Source: Candidatus Methanomethylicus oleisabuli
GTDB lineage: Archaea > Thermoproteota > Methanomethylicia > Methanomethylicales > Methanomethylicaceae
Direction: 5' to 3'
DNA: 42,473 bases
NCBI GenBank assembly: GCA_001717025.1
Contig: MAGU01000036.1
Location: 1-42,473 of the forward strand
Shown: in pieces, positions 23,716-32,233 of the stretch
How the letters are laid out: each line of letters starts with the position of its first letter
Position numbering within the stretch: the stretch's first letter is position 1
Notes under the pieces: generated by a model
The model's database searches: none
The model's input: only the letters and a program-made list of their open reading frames with translations
What the model was told of the DNA's origin: nothing
Translations under genes and position numbers: made by a program

Positions 23716-25239
23716 TTATCCTTGCGCCCCGTCAACCCACGCGAACCTCCTCTGCAGGGACTTGGTGTAGTAGAGCTTCCAGTCAAAGTCCACCTCCCTC
23801 CCCCAGTCGGCGTATACCCTGGGATCGATGTAGTTCTTAAGCGAAGTGTTGAGGTTATAGTCGCGGGTCGCCCGCATAAGCTTCACCCTCAGCTCGGCCT
23901 CCTTTATCTTCTCGCTCTTTGCATTCCTCTCCTTTAGGAGCTCGAGTCTGGACTTCCTCTTCTTCAGCGCCTCCTCCCAGTTCTTCGGTAGCTTCCTCTT
24001 GTGGTTGCAGACTATTGCAGACTGGAGATTTGCCATCGCGGCATGGTACTTCTTCAGGTAGACCGGATCGCCCTTCTTTACCCCCGACTTGCGGAGCGCC
24101 TCCTTTGTTGTTGTGGACGCATGGAACGTCCTGAACACCTTCGCAGTAAGGTTCTCCATCGCCTGACCGAGGTATTCGTTCACCTTCTGTGATCTGACGC
24201 CGTTGAATATCGTCTCGCCGCCCTCCTCGATGAACTCCTTCAGGTTCTCGATGACGATCTCTGGAGGGTTGATCTTATGGTACCACCTTACCGAGTCCTT
24301 GCCTAAGAAATCGAACGTTACCGTCTTCGCCTCTTCGTCTATTATTACGTGCTCCGCCCTCAGCGTCGTCGCTCCGACTGTATCCGCCTCATCATCGTCC
24401 TTCTCGTCGCCGACCCGCATCTTCAGTGTGTCGATGAGGTAGCAAACCGTGGCGACCTTCCTCTCAACAATGCCGTCCGACTCCATGCCCTTTGAGATGT
24501 AGCGCCGGACCTCATTGATCTTCTTCTCAAGCTCCCATGCCTTGTCGAACTTCTCTATATCCCTTGCCTGCTTGATATACGCCGTGTCCGAGAGCCAGAC
24601 GTATTTCATCTTCCCCCTCAGCTTGTCCTTCCATCTGGCTATCCACAGCGATTCAGCATCGAAGGTGGTGCCTCCCCATCTCCCGCCTCCCGGCGGGACC
24701 GGCGGCTTGACCCCGGGTGACAAGTTGAGCGTTATGTCCTCTGTCATTATCCCGGGTTTCCAGCTCCCTCGCAGAGGGTGCTTCCCCCTTCCCATGAATA
24801 TAGATGCCGGCTCGACGAGGTAGTTGCTGACCTCCATGGGTACGCCGTTGATCTTCGCAAACCCGTACTTCAGCCTGTTCTCTTCCCTCTTGGCCTTCCG
24901 TTCGGCGGCGAGCGCCTTCTTCTCATCTCTGCTCATCGCTTCCCTCTTGGTCCTCTCCGAATCCAGCCACCTCTGTATGGCTGAAAAATCAAAATCTTCT
25001 GGACCGACCCTCCCCTTCAGCTTCATCGCCTTACCGAAGTCCCGGAAGAAGTTGCGCACGAATACTGGATCCGACGAATACTCTGTGGGGATCTTCCTCA
25101 CCCACGCGACCGCCATCTCCTCCTGCTCGGGTGTAAGCTTGACAAAGTTACCCCTGAATCCGATGGAAAATCCCTTGTAGTCATAAGTGGGTACCATGAC
25201 GCCGTTATGCTCCAGCCTCTTGACCTCTATCTTCTCCAT
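23716..25239 (-). CDS. DNA topoisomerase IB (eukaryote-type)
   Basis: Type IB topoisomerase that relaxes supercoils through a 3'-phosphotyrosine link, 507 residues. The N-terminal DNA-binding core is recognisable ('PVFVRNFFRDFGKAMK', 'GIMTEDITLNLSPG', 'YVWLSDTAYIKQARDIEKFD'). The catalytic domain has 'LKMRVGDEKDDDEADTVGAT' with the active-site arginine, 'KVFRTFHAS' and, after a charged helical linker (about 410-455), the tyrosine in 'NTSLKNYIDPRVYADWG', matching eukaryotic 'NYLDPR'. The C-terminus ends 'RRFAWVDGAQG'. In archaea this enzyme is characteristic of Thaumarchaeota and close relatives. It is divergent from the SMC operon. Confidence 0.95.
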   Translation of the reverse strand: MEKIEVKRLEHNGVMVPTYDYKGFSIGFRGNFVKLTPEQEEMAVAWVRKIPTEYSSDPVFVRNFFRDFGKAMKLKGRVGPEDFDFSAIQRWLDSERTKREAMSRDEKKALAAERKAKREENRLKYGFAKINGVPMEVSNYLVEPASIFMGRGKHPLRGSWKPGIMTEDITLNLSPGVKPPVPPGGGRWGGTTFDAESLWIARWKDKLRGKMKYVWLSDTAYIKQARDIEKFDKAWELEKKINEVRRYISKGMESDGIVERKVATVCYLIDTLKMRVGDEKDDDEADTVGATTLRAEHVIIDEEAKTVTFDFLGKDSVRWYHKINPPEIVIENLKEFIEEGGETIFNGVRSQKVNEYLGQAMENLTAKVFRTFHASTTTKEALRKSGVKKGDPVYLKKYHAAMANLQSAIVCNHKRKLPKNWEEALKKRKSRLELLKERNAKSEKIKEAELRVKLMRATRDYNLNTSLKNYIDPRVYADWGREVDFDWKLYYTKSLQRRFAWVDGAQG

Positions 25240-25454
25240 CGGAGATCGCCTTTATCATTCAATCAACATGCAGTTCTTAGATAAACTTTATCATCATTTT
25301 CAAGGGATATTGGACTAGCTCAGCTAGCATAGCCTAGCTTGGCGGTGCTGACAAGGTGCCCCCAAACTCCATGCCGGTGCCGGCACGACGATCGCGCATG
25401 GGATGCCTTCCTAGCATAAATTAATATGCCACTAAACCTCTAAAGAAAAAGCCT
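25240..25454. other. Structured intergenic region between topoisomerase IB and the SMC operon
   Basis: This 215-base gap contains no ORF but many inverted repeats. They are GATAAACTTTATC (25280-25292); three mutually complementary six-base arms CTAGCT/AGCTAG/CTAGCT (25315-25320, 25322-25327, 25334-25339); and CCATGC...GCATGG (25369-25401) enclosing the palindrome GTGCCGGCAC. A TATA-like ATAAATTAATATG at about 25417-25429 lies at the right distance for the SMC gene start at 25455. CTTTATCAT is repeated at 25250 and 25286. It may hold operators or a small RNA; no known RNA family is recognised. Confidence 0.5.
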
Positions 25455-27230
25455 TTGGGGGCTGCAAATACGTCGAAGTTGACTATACTTGAGGTCATCC
25501 TCGAGAACTTCATGTCGTACGAGTATGCCAGGGTCCCCCTCCGGCGGGGGCTCAACCTCATATGCGGCCCCAACGGCGCAGGAAAATCATCAGTCCTGCT
25601 CGCCATCTCGGTAGCAACCGGTCAGAGCTACACCGAGCGTTCTAGGAAGCTCGCAGACCTCATAAGGAGGGGCAAGGAGACTGCGAGGGTTAGCCTGGTC
25701 CTCAATAACTATGCCGAGGATGGCAAAAGGCCCGTTCCGCTGATAAACAGCGACTTGATCACGGTCTCGCGCTATCTTAAGAAGGATGGAACATACTGGT
25801 TCGAGATAAACGGTAAAGAGGCCAGCAAGTTCGATGTCAACAACCTCTTCAAGCGAGTAGGCATGAATCCTGACAACATGCTCATAATAATGCACCAGAA
25901 CATGATCGAGGAGTTTGCGATAACAACCCCTGAAGAGAAGCTGCGGATGGTCGAGGAGGCTGTCGGGTTCTCGCAGTACCGGAAGGCCATCTATGAGTCG
26001 GAGGAGAAGCTGAACCGCATCCTAGGGGAGGAGGCTGCGACCTCGCAGCTCCTCTCGAGCGCCGAGCAGACGCTACTATACTGGAAGGAGCTGAACGACC
26101 GCTATGCCGAGAAGGTGTCGCTCCTTGAAAGGAAGTCCTTCGTTGAGAGGGAGATGATGTGGGCACAGATCATACGCAGCGAGCGCTCGCTCGCCGCTGT
26201 GGATGAGCGCATACGCCTGAAGTCATCGCAGCAGGAAGACCTGGCCGCCGAGATCTCATCGAGGTCGAAGCTCGGGAATGCCCTCTGGGAGCAGTACCTC
26301 GCCGAGAAGGAGCGGTTCAGGAGGGCACTCGCCGGCGGCGGTGCGTCTGACGACCTTCTGAAGGAGGTTGGGACGGTCAGCTCCAAGCTCGATGAAGTGG
26401 TCCGGGGATACGTCGACGCGAAGGTCAGCGAGGCCGTCCTCACTTACAGGATTGGCGAGGTAGGGAAGGAGCTCAAGGAGCTAAACAGCGCCCGCGGAGA
26501 TGCCAAGGCGCAGCTCGACGAGGCACGCAAGCTTATCGATAAGGCGGGCGAGCGGATAGAAACCTCCAGGACTTTGCAGGAGATCTCAGACGAGATGAAG
26601 TTCTTGAACGCCCACCTGCTCTCCCTCGGCGAGATACCCGACGACACGCCTTCGATGTATCAGACCTACCAGAGGACCTACAGCGAGCTGAAGCAGAAGG
26701 CAGATGTCGTGGGCATCAACAGGAAGAAGGCGATCGAGGAGATAGACGAGCGGAAGAACGTCTGGCGCAGGGTGATGGAACGTCTGGTAGACGATATAAA
26801 CCCCATCTACCACGAGGTTCTAGCCAAGGTTGGAGGGCTCGGAAACGTTAGGCTCTCAAATCTGGATGATCCGGATCATGCTGGGGTAGAGGTCTCGGTA
26901 GGCTTCAGGGGGACCTCTCCGGTCCTGCTCGATGCATACGCGCAGAGTGGGGGGGAGAGGGCGGTAGCAACGATGGCCTTCCTGCTTGCGCTGCAGCACA
27001 ATCTGAAATCTCCAGTTCGTGCAGTCGATGAGTTTGATGTGCACATGGACCCTTCGAACAGGGAGTCCATGATGCGCATGCTCTTCTCTTTCATGAACGA
27101 GAATTCGGACGTCCAATTCATCGTGATCACTCCAAGCCAGCTGAGCGCCATTGGCGAGTTTGCAAACATCATATTCGTCCAGAACGTTCACGGCAGATCG
27201 GAGGTGGCAAAGGCTGCCCCAAAGCCATAA
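25455..27230 (+). CDS. Short SMC-family ATPase with Smc5/Smc6-like motifs
   Basis: A 591-residue ABC-type ATPase with SMC layout. The N-terminal head has Walker A GPNGAGKS at 38-45 and 'MLIIMHQNMIEEFAITTPEE'. A coiled-coil arm of some 250 residues is broken near the middle by 'ALAGGGASDD'. The C-terminal head has 'YAQSGGERAVATMAFLLALQ' (signature, about 495) and 'VRAVDEFDVHMDPSNRESM' (Walker B, about 522). The Walker B region joins the DEFDVxMD of eukaryotic Smc6 with the MDPxN of Smc5, and the following 'VQFIVITPSQLSAI' matches the Smc5/6 'QF..(I/L)TP' strand; 'LENFMSY' resembles Smc6. It is about half the length of those proteins, so the arms are short. First gene of a three-gene operon; start TTG at 25455. 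Confidence 0.9.
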   Translation: MGAANTSKLTILEVILENFMSYEYARVPLRRGLNLICGPNGAGKSSVLLAISVATGQSYTERSRKLADLIRRGKETARVSLVLNNYAEDGKRPVPLINSDLITVSRYLKKDGTYWFEINGKEASKFDVNNLFKRVGMNPDNMLIIMHQNMIEEFAITTPEEKLRMVEEAVGFSQYRKAIYESEEKLNRILGEEAATSQLLSSAEQTLLYWKELNDRYAEKVSLLERKSFVEREMMWAQIIRSERSLAAVDERIRLKSSQQEDLAAEISSRSKLGNALWEQYLAEKERFRRALAGGGASDDLLKEVGTVSSKLDEVVRGYVDAKVSEAVLTYRIGEVGKELKELNSARGDAKAQLDEARKLIDKAGERIETSRTLQEISDEMKFLNAHLLSLGEIPDDTPSMYQTYQRTYSELKQKADVVGINRKKAIEEIDERKNVWRRVMERLVDDINPIYHEVLAKVGGLGNVRLSNLDDPDHAGVEVSVGFRGTSPVLLDAYAQSGGERAVATMAFLLALQHNLKSPVRAVDEFDVHMDPSNRESMMRMLFSFMNENSDVQFIVITPSQLSAIGEFANIIFVQNVHGRSEVAKAAPKP

Positions 27231-28011
27231 TGAAGGGTATTACGATGAGCTGGCGAGGATAATACTCCTATGCGAGAGCATAAGCACGAAGAGCGACGAC
27301 CCATTCCTAGTCGATGTGCCGCAGAAGCTTCTAGTCCTGAAGCGGCTCCTCCCCAAATGGAAGGCGATCGATGATCTGCTCCTCGACGCCGAGGCGTTGA
27401 AGGAGCTCTCCTTGATGGTAAAGCTCCAGAGCGATTGGGTAAAGCGCAGGGCTACGGGGCTATACATTGACCCCTTTCTGGTAGAGGTAAAGATCAAGGT
27501 GATGCCAAAGGAATCGCTGGCCTCGGCGCTCTTGGCATCCTGGCACCCCATCGTCGCTGGGGAGCAGCTGACCGAGGGCAGGCTGTCAAGGGCACTCGAT
27601 TACTGGAACGCGCTCGTCCCCCTATCCCAGCGCGTGAGCGAGCTTGACGCCGCGAGGGATATGCAGGAGAAGACCTTGAGCGTCTCGGACCTAATCAAGC
27701 TCAGGTTCCTCTCGGACAAGATCTTTCAGGAGGAGACGTCGAAGGTGCTCTCCGAGCTAAAGGAGCGGTCAAAAGGCGGCGCCATCGACTACTGGCACTT
27801 CGTAACGGTCGACACCTACGAAGAAACCGTTATGAGATCGTATGCGCTGACCTTCCTGATCTCAAACGGTTATGCCAACCTTATCATAAACCCGATAGAA
27901 GAGACGGTCATGGTTGAGGCGTTACCGGCGCAGGAGCAGAAGAGCAGCGGCGGCAGGTCCGTGCCGATAGCTGTAAGCTACTCAAAGTGGAAAGAGATGC
28001 GGGGTTTGTAA
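27214..28011 (+). CDS. Kleisin-like subunit, Nse4-like C-terminal domain
   Basis: Second gene of the SMC operon, about 265 residues, largely helical. The C-terminal region (about 190-235), 'HFVTVDTYEETVMRSYALTF' then 'LISNGYANLIINPIEETVMV', closely follows the pattern of the Nse4 kleisin C-terminal winged helix (F-V-x-D...TV-x-N-x-x-x-LSFLI-x-D-G-x-A). The N-terminal helices ('DDLLLDAEALKELSLMVKLQ') fit the part that binds the SMC neck. The track's start at TTG 27151 would overlap the SMC gene by 80 bases with out-of-frame sequence. No ATG, GTG or TTG lies between 27163 and the homologous-looking part, but a GGAGGTG at 27200-27206 is seven bases before an in-frame CTG at 27214, chosen here. 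Kleisin assignment is inference. Confidence 0.75.
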   Translation: MPQSHNEGYYDELARIILLCESISTKSDDPFLVDVPQKLLVLKRLLPKWKAIDDLLLDAEALKELSLMVKLQSDWVKRRATGLYIDPFLVEVKIKVMPKESLASALLASWHPIVAGEQLTEGRLSRALDYWNALVPLSQRVSELDAARDMQEKTLSVSDLIKLRFLSDKIFQEETSKVLSELKERSKGGAIDYWHFVTVDTYEETVMRSYALTFLISNGYANLIINPIEETVMVEALPAQEQKSSGGRSVPIAVSYSKWKEMRGL

Positions 28012-28012
28012 G

Positions 28013-28594
28013 ATGAGCGAGGATGCGACGATATCAAAGAAGGTGAAGAAGGCAGCTCAGCTGCTGCTCTACCAGCACCACCGCCTTCCAGGCTCCAAGG
28101 GATGGGAGATAAAGAAGGTCATCGGGAAGGATTATATGAATGTCATAAAGCTGCTGGAGCGCAAGCTCGACGACCTTGGGCTGGAGATCAAGATAGTCTA
28201 CCCTGACGGCATAGATCGCGTGAGCCCCACCGAATACGATCTCGAGCAGGCGAGGTTTTACGTCCTCTCCAAGGTCCCGATACAGAGCGGCGAGGCATCG
28301 CTCTCTGGCTGGCGGATCGACACGCTTGCAGTTCTTGCGGCAGCACTCGCCACGATCACCTCCAAGCAAGGGAAGGCGACGAGGAGGGAGGTCGAGGAGC
28401 TTCTCCAGGAGAAGTTCCCTGACTGGAAGGTGGATCAGGACCTCAACCGCTTCATAAGGAGGGGATACCTAGACGAAGACGAGTCAGGCATGCTCTTCAT
28501 CGGATGGCGGACGAGGGCCGAGGTCGACTTGAAGAAGCTAATGGGCATCGTTGCCGGCTCGTTGCCCGAGGAGCATGCGGACGAGGTCGGCTGA
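28013..28594 (+). CDS. KITE-family protein with Nse3/MAGE-like features
   Basis: Third gene of the SMC operon, 193 residues, starting right after the kleisin-like stop. It has the double winged-helix shape of KITE proteins (ScpB, MukE, Nse1, Nse3). The first module is 'KAAQLLLYQHHRLPGSKGWE' to 'ERKLDDLGLEIKIVYPDG'; the second is 'SGWRIDTLAVLAAALATITS', 'ATRREVEELLQEKFPDWKVD', 'FIRRGYLDEDESG' and 'MLFIGWRTRAEVD'. Order and spacing track the MAGE/Nse3 domain (FYVLSK..., a hydrophobic helix, ATEEE-like helix, K-YLEY, then F-WG-RA-AE) better than ScpB as I recall these families. It would bind the kleisin and DNA. ScpB-like is the alternative. Confidence 0.78.
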   Translation: MSEDATISKKVKKAAQLLLYQHHRLPGSKGWEIKKVIGKDYMNVIKLLERKLDDLGLEIKIVYPDGIDRVSPTEYDLEQARFYVLSKVPIQSGEASLSGWRIDTLAVLAAALATITSKQGKATRREVEELLQEKFPDWKVDQDLNRFIRRGYLDEDESGMLFIGWRTRAEVDLKKLMGIVAGSLPEEHADEVG

Positions 28595-28638
28595 GAACGG
28601 TAACGCAGCCCAGCCGATCAGCGCTTGGCGGTTCCGGC

Positions 28639-31512
28639 TCACGGGCGCGGTCTGCGCATACGCATGCGCGCCTTCATGGCCGTCCGCTCCTCCCGCAGTA
28701 TCGTGTCAACAAAGTAGTCCAGATCGCCGATCTTAGACGTCGCCAGGGTGATCATGACCGGTTTGGATATCCCCTTAGCAGCCAGAGCAAGTGCCGCCGA
28801 CAGCCCATATGCTCCTACGAGCTCCCCGCTCTCTATCGCCTCTTTGTATATGCCTTTGAACCTCTCCGAGACCCTATCTAGTTCTGACCTCTCGGCCGCC
28901 ATCTGCGCAACCTCGGTGGGGTCATCGCTTAGTAGGCCTATCTTCTTGGAGCCACATTCAGGGCAGCTGAACTCTGCCATGAACCTCTTCACCTTGACGT
29001 TCTCCACGTATCTGAAGCAGTTGGTGCAGACCGCGACCATCGCCTCGTTCAGGAGCCTCGCCTTGCCCGATTCTATGAGCAGCCTCCTTAGCCTGTCGGC
29101 CGGCACCAGATCTGTCTTCCAGCTCAGCTCCCTTATGCCTATTCTCGACATGGGCGAGAGCGGCAGGTCGCCCCGCATCACCCTTACATTATACTCCCCT
29201 GCGATAATGCCCCTGACGACCTTGGTAGTGCCCTCCACGTCTAGGTCCTTGAAGAGCACCTCCTTCATCGCCTCCTTGTATATGACCGTACCCCTCAGGT
29301 TCTCGAGCAGGTGGGTCAGGCCCACATCGCTGACATCGGCGTCCTTCTCGATGATCCCCATCCTCTTTGAGACGTGGAGGAGCCTCCTCTTGAACAAGCC
29401 GGTCCTCTCGACAGCGACGCCGGTGAGGCGCTCGACGTCGCCAGGCTCTATCGCACTAATCGCCTCGGCAACCATCTGCGGGTCAGCGCTCGTCTTAAGG
29501 AAGATCCTATACGCATCTTGGGATGCCCCTGCCCCGCTGCCTGTCCTCTGGGTCAGAACGTATCCAAAAATTCTTGAGAGCGTCTTGTTGATCATCAGGC
29601 CGAATGCGCAGCTTATTATCGCGTACCCCTCCCACCCCTCGATAGTGATGACCTTATCTGACGGCATGTCCCAGCCGCCGTCGGCCTGTTCCCTCACCTC
29701 GGCGAGGGCCCTGCCGAGTGTGGCCTCGTTTACTGGGTAGTCGACCGCGATACTCTTTATCGCCTCGTCATACGGCATGCCGGACTTCAGGTAGCCTGCT
29801 ACCCTTCCCCTGATAGATGCTACCTCTTGAGCCACCTCAAAAGGAACCGGTATCTCATCACCGACCCAGTCCGGAATTGCCCCCGACGGGTCCTGCTCTG
29901 CCCTGACGTAGACCGCGTCGTTGAATATCTGCACGATCTTCCAAGGCGACCCCCTGACGATGAACTTTACTCCGGGTTCGCCATACTCCGCAACGAACGC
30001 CTCGTCGAGCATCCCTATAGGCTCGTCCTTACCCTCATCTATGACTACGTAGTGCTTCTCCTCCGGGATCATTGAAAGGTTTTCAAAGTAGTATTTGTAG
30101 AGCGCCTCCGTTGGCCTGGACTTTATGAATAGCCCCTCCTCCTTCAGGAGCAGACCAAGCCTCGGCCTCCTGTTTGCCATGTACTCCAGCACCTCCATCA
30201 GCTCCCCCTCCTCCAGGTCCCTGAATGGGTAGGCCCTCCTCACTATCCCCAGTATCTCCCCTGTCTCCCTCCTTCCATCCTCGAGCAGCAGCCCCGCCAC
30301 CTGCTGGCAGAGGACATCGAGCGGGCTCTTAACGATCGAAACATCCTCGAGCTCCTCCTTGAGTGACCTCTTGACTATGACCGTGGACTCTAGCGCATCG
30401 TCCGAGTCCATCGTTATTATTACGCCCTTGGAGGTACCGCCGACCCAGTGCCCGGCCCTGCCGACCCGCTGGAGTAGCCTGGTCGCCTGCCTAGGAGAGT
30501 TGTACTGAACCACTAGGTCGACGTTCCCGATGTCGATGCCAAGCTCGAGTGACGATGTGCAGACGACCCCCCTTAGCTCGCCCTTCTTGAGGCTGTTCTC
30601 CACGTCAACCCTCGACGGCTTCGCGAGGCTCCCATGGTGTATGCTGATCGGCATATCGATATCCCAAACCCTGAACCTGCTTGCGAGTATCTCCGCCTCT
30701 GAACGCGTATTAGTGAATATGAGCGTGGAGCGGTTCTCATCTATGAGCTCCCTAATCTTCCTGAGCCTCGCCGCGACCTCCGGGAATGTGGCTATCCTCT
30801 CGGCGAGTTCATAGTCCCTCTGCTCCGCCTCAGGGAGGAGCACGTCCAGTTGCGTGTCCTTCGCAACCGACACCCTTGCTATCTCGCAAGCTCTGCTGGG
30901 ACCGACGAGGAACTTCGCGACGACCTCTGGCGAGCCTATTGTGGCGGAGAGGCCTATTATCTGCGGCTCGGTCTGCGTGAGCATACGGAGCCTCTCGAGC
31001 GCGACCGTCAGCTGGCTGCCCCTCTTGTCGTTTGTGAGCTCGTGGACCTCATCCACGATGATCCACCTCACCTTCGACAGATGCCTCCTGAGTATCTTGC
31101 CTGGCAGTATAGCCTCCAGCGTCTCGGGCGTAGTTATCATTATGTCTGGCGGCGCCATCGCCTGCTTCCCCCTCTCCTTCGTCTCAGTATCGCCGTGCCT
31201 GACCGCAACCTTCAGGTCAAGCCTCCCACACCACCACTGCAGCCTGTCCATCAGATCCCTGTTGAGTGCCCTGAGCGGCGAGATGTAGAGCGCTCTGATG
31301 CCGCTCCTGTCGCCGTCCTTTATCAGGCTGTCCAGTATGGGAAGGAACGCCGCCTCAGTCTTGCCGGTACCCGTCGGGGCTATTATCAGCACGTTCTTGC
31401 CGGAGGCTATGAGGGGTATCGCCATCCTCTGCGGCTCGGTGAATCCCTCAAACCCCCTCTCCGCGATTATCCTCTGTATAGGCTTTGAGAACAACGGCAG
31501 AAGATCATCCAT
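28639..31512 (-). CDS. lhr: Lhr-family DEAD/DEAH-box helicase
   Basis: Superfamily 2 helicase of the Lhr-core type, 957 residues, implicated in archaea in DNA repair and branched or RNA-DNA hybrid unwinding. Motifs: Q-like 'RGFEGFTEPQRMAIPLIAS'; Walker A 'APTGTGKTEAAFLP'; Ia 'YISPLRALNRDL'; II 'WIIVDEVHEL'; III 'GLSATIGS'; IV-VI 'TLIFTNTRSEAEILASRF', 'VCTSSLELGIDIG', 'RLLQRVGRAGH'. The Lhr-specific winged helix and C-terminal DUF4145-like part follow, with a CxxC pair set ('VCTNC', 'FSCPECGSKK'). Start ATG at 31512 is taken instead of TTG 31521. It converges with the SMC operon, 44 bases apart, and is not part of that transcript. Confidence 0.93.
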   Translation of the reverse strand: MDDLLPLFSKPIQRIIAERGFEGFTEPQRMAIPLIASGKNVLIIAPTGTGKTEAAFLPILDSLIKDGDRSGIRALYISPLRALNRDLMDRLQWWCGRLDLKVAVRHGDTETKERGKQAMAPPDIMITTPETLEAILPGKILRRHLSKVRWIIVDEVHELTNDKRGSQLTVALERLRMLTQTEPQIIGLSATIGSPEVVAKFLVGPSRACEIARVSVAKDTQLDVLLPEAEQRDYELAERIATFPEVAARLRKIRELIDENRSTLIFTNTRSEAEILASRFRVWDIDMPISIHHGSLAKPSRVDVENSLKKGELRGVVCTSSLELGIDIGNVDLVVQYNSPRQATRLLQRVGRAGHWVGGTSKGVIITMDSDDALESTVIVKRSLKEELEDVSIVKSPLDVLCQQVAGLLLEDGRRETGEILGIVRRAYPFRDLEEGELMEVLEYMANRRPRLGLLLKEEGLFIKSRPTEALYKYYFENLSMIPEEKHYVVIDEGKDEPIGMLDEAFVAEYGEPGVKFIVRGSPWKIVQIFNDAVYVRAEQDPSGAIPDWVGDEIPVPFEVAQEVASIRGRVAGYLKSGMPYDEAIKSIAVDYPVNEATLGRALAEVREQADGGWDMPSDKVITIEGWEGYAIISCAFGLMINKTLSRIFGYVLTQRTGSGAGASQDAYRIFLKTSADPQMVAEAISAIEPGDVERLTGVAVERTGLFKRRLLHVSKRMGIIEKDADVSDVGLTHLLENLRGTVIYKEAMKEVLFKDLDVEGTTKVVRGIIAGEYNVRVMRGDLPLSPMSRIGIRELSWKTDLVPADRLRRLLIESGKARLLNEAMVAVCTNCFRYVENVKVKRFMAEFSCPECGSKKIGLLSDDPTEVAQMAAERSELDRVSERFKGIYKEAIESGELVGAYGLSAALALAAKGISKPVMITLATSKIGDLDYFVDTILREERTAMKARMRMRRPRP

Positions 31513-31602
31513 AAGGATCAACTCTCAAGAGGTCTGCCCCCTAATATTTCTAATTTTGATGCTACCGCCGGGTCGCTGGACTTCGCTTGCTGTGCCATAC
31601 GC

Positions 31603-31610
31603 AAATATAT
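31603..31610 (+). promoter_or_regulatory. TATA box of the LOG-family gene
   Basis: AAATATAT, about 26 bases upstream of the ATG at 31632, consistent with a leaderless mRNA and deciding between the 31587, 31623 and 31632 starts. Confidence 0.5.
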
Positions 31611-31631
31611 CCGGCGCGCGCAATGGAACTC

Positions 31632-32210
31632 ATGGTACAGGTGGGCATATTCACAACTTATGATGCGGTGCCTGCTGCCACCGCGGAGACCGCTAGGGCG
31701 CTTGGCCGGGCGCTAGCGGAGCGGAAATGCATGGTCCTAACCGGTGGTAGTGGCGGTCTGATGAATGTGATCTCCGAGGCGGTCGTGAAGGCTGGCGGGC
31801 TGACCGTTGGCATAATGGCGCGCGAGGCCGAGGGCATCACGGAGGGCGACGCGTGGCACAACCCTTACAACACCGTCAGGATACTGACGGGTCAGACCTT
31901 TACGATGAGGAGCGCCATGCTCGCAAGGAGCAGCGATGCTGCGATCGCAATGGCCGGAGGCGTCGGGACACTGACCGAGGTTTCCATCGCATACAACCTT
32001 GGGAAGCCTATAATAGTGCTCAAAGGGACCGGCATGATGGCCGACCGACTCACCTCCCTCTTCCCTGACGGGTACATCGACCACCGGAAGCTCAGCCGGA
32101 TGCATTATGTGGGCGATCCCGTCGAGGCTGCCGACCTGGCGTTCAGGCTAGGAAAGGAGCACGAGGGCAGGGGCGACGTGGGCGGGCGCTCCCAGCCGAT
32201 GATGCTCTGA
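31632..32210 (+). CDS. LOG/TIGR00725-family Rossmann-fold protein
   Basis: A 192-residue protein of the lysine-decarboxylase-like (LOG/MoCo carrier-like) superfamily, whose members include nucleotide-monophosphate phosphoribohydrolases. 'KCMVLTGGSGGLMNVISEAV' and 'AGGVGTLTEVSIAYNLGKPI' (the PGGxGTxxE-type motif) are diagnostic. The leaderless ATG at 31632 is supported by the TATA box; the track's start at 31587 lies before the transcript start. Substrate is unknown. No close partner: it is divergent from lhr and convergent with the thioredoxin reductase gene. Confidence 0.85.
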   Translation: MVQVGIFTTYDAVPAATAETARALGRALAERKCMVLTGGSGGLMNVISEAVVKAGGLTVGIMAREAEGITEGDAWHNPYNTVRILTGQTFTMRSAMLARSSDAAIAMAGGVGTLTEVSIAYNLGKPIIVLKGTGMMADRLTSLFPDGYIDHRKLSRMHYVGDPVEAADLAFRLGKEHEGRGDVGGRSQPMML

Positions 32211-32233
32211 CTGCTTGTCTTCGCGTCTCGGAC

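Noticed and set aside
25305-25400. tRNA-like 'TAGCTCAGCTAGCA' segment resembling a D-arm
   Set aside because: No T-loop GGTTCRA, acceptor stem or anticodon arm could be folded around it; it is better explained as CTAGCT inverted repeats.
28013-28594. Plain ScpB annotation
   Set aside because: The fold is KITE-like, but the motif order fits Nse3/MAGE better; ScpB is kept as the alternative in the feature entry.
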